14,398 bases of DNA from Stephanodiscus triporus (lineage: Eukaryota; Bacillariophyta; Thalassiosirophyceae; Thalassiosirales; Thalassiosiraceae). Location: contig JALLAZ010000525.1 of the NCBI GenBank assembly GCA_036939755.1, forward strand, positions 1-14,398, given 5' to 3'. This document shows positions 14,341-14,398 of the stretch, in pieces. A model generated the notes under the pieces. It saw only the letters and a program-made list of their open reading frames with translations, did no database searches and was not told where the DNA came from. Position numbers and translations under genes: made by a program. Position 1 is the stretch's first letter. Every line of letters begins with the position of its first letter.

Positions 14341-14398
14341 CCTCCAATCAAGCCCTCCGAAATATCCCCACTCTACCCCCAATAACCAAATTTCTCAC

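Overview
The window is eukaryotic nuclear DNA. A centric-diatom-like stramenopile is the best guess, but this is inference. The reasons are a short GT-AG intron (88 nt), GC-rich genes with Asp-, Ser- and Thr-rich low-complexity inserts, a Golgi-type GT32 glycosyltransferase, a mitochondrial-type EndoG nuclease and a thioredoxin-like protein with a possible N-terminal targeting segment. There is no operon structure, and no tRNA, rRNA, CRISPR array or prokaryotic mobile element.

Layout. At 260-1586 (+) lies a type II membrane GT32 glycosyltransferase whose frame is broken once, exactly at the conserved Tyr-Gly-Gly before its DXD motif. Converging on it from the minus strand (2149-3713, with a possible secretory leader up to 4318) is a creatine-kinase-like phosphagen kinase. 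It is recognisable from end to end but is spread over several frames, carries two in-frame stops and has lost two ATP-binding arginines, so I call it a pseudogene. At 4520-5185 (-) is a protein with two successive C4HC3-type zinc fingers. Its N-terminal region holds a 34-codon tandem duplication that continues upstream of the only ATG and then runs into a repeat tract.

From 5262 to 5907 is a repeat tract: a 131/134-bp minisatellite with G(n)AGAC(n) hairpins and CATTAATG motifs, a (CAGA)n microsatellite and an 80-bp direct repeat. From about 5930 to 7950 no long frame is open, but the minus strand gives a succession of protein-like segments in changing frames, consistent with a decayed gene of unknown family. 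One of the frame changes is explained by a 14-bp duplication.

At 8033-9538 (-) is an intact EndoG/NUC1-type DNA/RNA nuclease. Head to head with it, at 9789-11358 (+), is an intact two-exon gene for a thioredoxin-fold protein with a long coiled coil and a basic C-terminal helix. The two share an upstream region of roughly 250-475 bp. From 11359 to 13402 I find only a poly(A) signal, simple repeats, a palindrome and weak gene relics. At 13561-14340 (+) is a compositionally odd, pyrimidine-rich ORF preceded by a duplicated 16-bp motif. It may be the start of a retroelement or another unknown gene, and it appears frameshifted near the window's right edge.

The genes are not an obvious functional unit. 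The clearest shared regulation suggested by the layout is the EndoG/thioredoxin divergent pair. Three of the coding stretches are frame-disrupted while three are clean, so decay is more likely than uniformly poor sequence, although the single glycosyltransferase lesion lies in a G run and could be a base-calling error.
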